Shown here: positions 63,819 to 64,000 of the stretch, piece after piece
Layout: the number at the start of each line of letters is the position of its first letter
Numbering within the stretch: the stretch's first letter is position 1
Notes under the pieces: generated by a model
What the model was told of the DNA's origin: nothing
What the model saw: the letters and a program-made list of their open reading frames with translations, nothing else
Database searches by the model: none
NCBI GenBank assembly: GCA_964244295.1
Contig: CAXTIG010000019.1
Location: forward strand, 44,410-108,409
Direction: 5' to 3'
DNA: 64,000 nucleotides
Source of the DNA: JAJAZB01 sp964244295
GTDB taxonomy: Bacteria > Bacteroidota > Bacteroidia > Cytophagales > Spirosomataceae
Translations under genes and position numbers: made by a program

Positions 63819-64000
63819 TCAAAACTTCAGCGAATAACTCACGCTCGGAACCGCCGAAAACAGCGAGTAGCGGTAGAAAACCGTGCGGGTCGTCTTCGTA
63901 GTCGCGTCTTTTTTTCCCTCCAGGGCGTAGAAAAACGGGTTGTGCCGGTTGTAGGCGTTGTACACGCTCAACTCCCAGATTCGCTCCCGGCCCGCCCGCT
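63819..64000 (-). CDS. C-terminal end of a TonB-dependent receptor (runs off the window)
   Basis: The visible 59 residues read ELSVYNAYNRHNPFFYALEG and end TVFYRYSLFSAVPSVSYSLKF, the closing strands of a TonB-dependent receptor ending in Phe. DUF4249 follows it by 36 bp, a standard pair. The remainder lies outside this window. Confidence 0.85.
   Translation of the reverse strand, partial: RAGRERIWELSVYNAYNRHNPFFYALEGKKDATTKTTRTVFYRYSLFSAVPSVSYSLKF

Overview
This 64 kb window is GC-rich bacterial chromosome (by eye about 58-60% GC) from a member of the Bacteroidota, most likely a Cytophagales/Spirosomataceae-type organism. Evidence: gliding lipoprotein GldD, a type IX secretion (T9SS) C-terminal sorting domain on a 1270-residue protein, TonB-dependent receptors including one paired with a DUF4249 lipoprotein, a LytS/LytTR two-component pair, TAnnTTTG-type promoter motifs, and weak or absent Shine-Dalgarno sequences. 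I see no rRNA, tRNA, CRISPR array, insertion sequence or phage gene.

Layout. 1-6.4 kb: the end of a winged-helix-like protein, gldD, a GNAT acetyltransferase, a ModF-like double ABC ATPase, a MarR regulator with its likely operators and target membrane gene, and two tandem helical paralogues. 6.5-16.7 kb: acyl-CoA dehydrogenase, a large AsmA-like protein, dipeptidyl peptidase IV, guanine deaminase, a BtuB-like TonB receptor. 16.9-21.8 kb: a same-strand group with an acyl-CoA ligase, a thiolase lacking its second catalytic cysteine, a MaoC/hotdog protein and a class V aminotransferase. 22.2-24.2 kb: gyrB. 24.2-27.1 kb: an accessory patch with an AT-rich membrane protein and overlapping toxin-antitoxin-like genes (HicB, nucleotidyltransferase, PIN toxin). 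27.2-37 kb: ppk1, marC, a duplicated beta-barrel porin, RNase H, tRNA1(Val) methyltransferase, a polyisoprenyl-type glycosyltransferase, pyrophosphatase, sppA. 37-40.8 kb: two small genes, a methyltransferase with no proper stop codon, a DUF433/DUF5615 toxin-antitoxin pair, a nucleoside transporter. 40.8-49.4 kb: aminotransferase, aroQ/xerD, alanine dehydrogenase, tsaE, isochorismate synthase, fadA-type thiolase. 49.8-64 kb: an ECF42 sigma factor with its DGPF and DoxX partners, a PQQ dehydrogenase, the T9SS cargo protein, a thioesterase, a histidine phosphatase, the histidine kinase/LytTR pair, a DUF3267 protease-like protein, and the DUF4249/TonB receptor locus.

The most striking property is a dense set of long, often perfect inverted repeats, on average one every 1.5-2 kb. 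They fall into sequence classes: GTCATCC-ended hairpins of 90-140 bp; GTCATTGCGAGC-ended elements of about 230 bp that fold as four-way cloverleafs with arms that differ in sequence but keep pairing; AACTTCCGGGAAGTT doublets; and shorter palindromes. Several sit exactly at gene ends and supply the stop codon. At least two genes (isochorismate synthase and the MaoC-like gene) carry a palindrome inside the reading frame. The two share an identical 23-bp core read in the same frame (VAPTSGRS), resembling the Rickettsia palindromic elements. This palindrome system is the best candidate here for an undescribed biological phenomenon.
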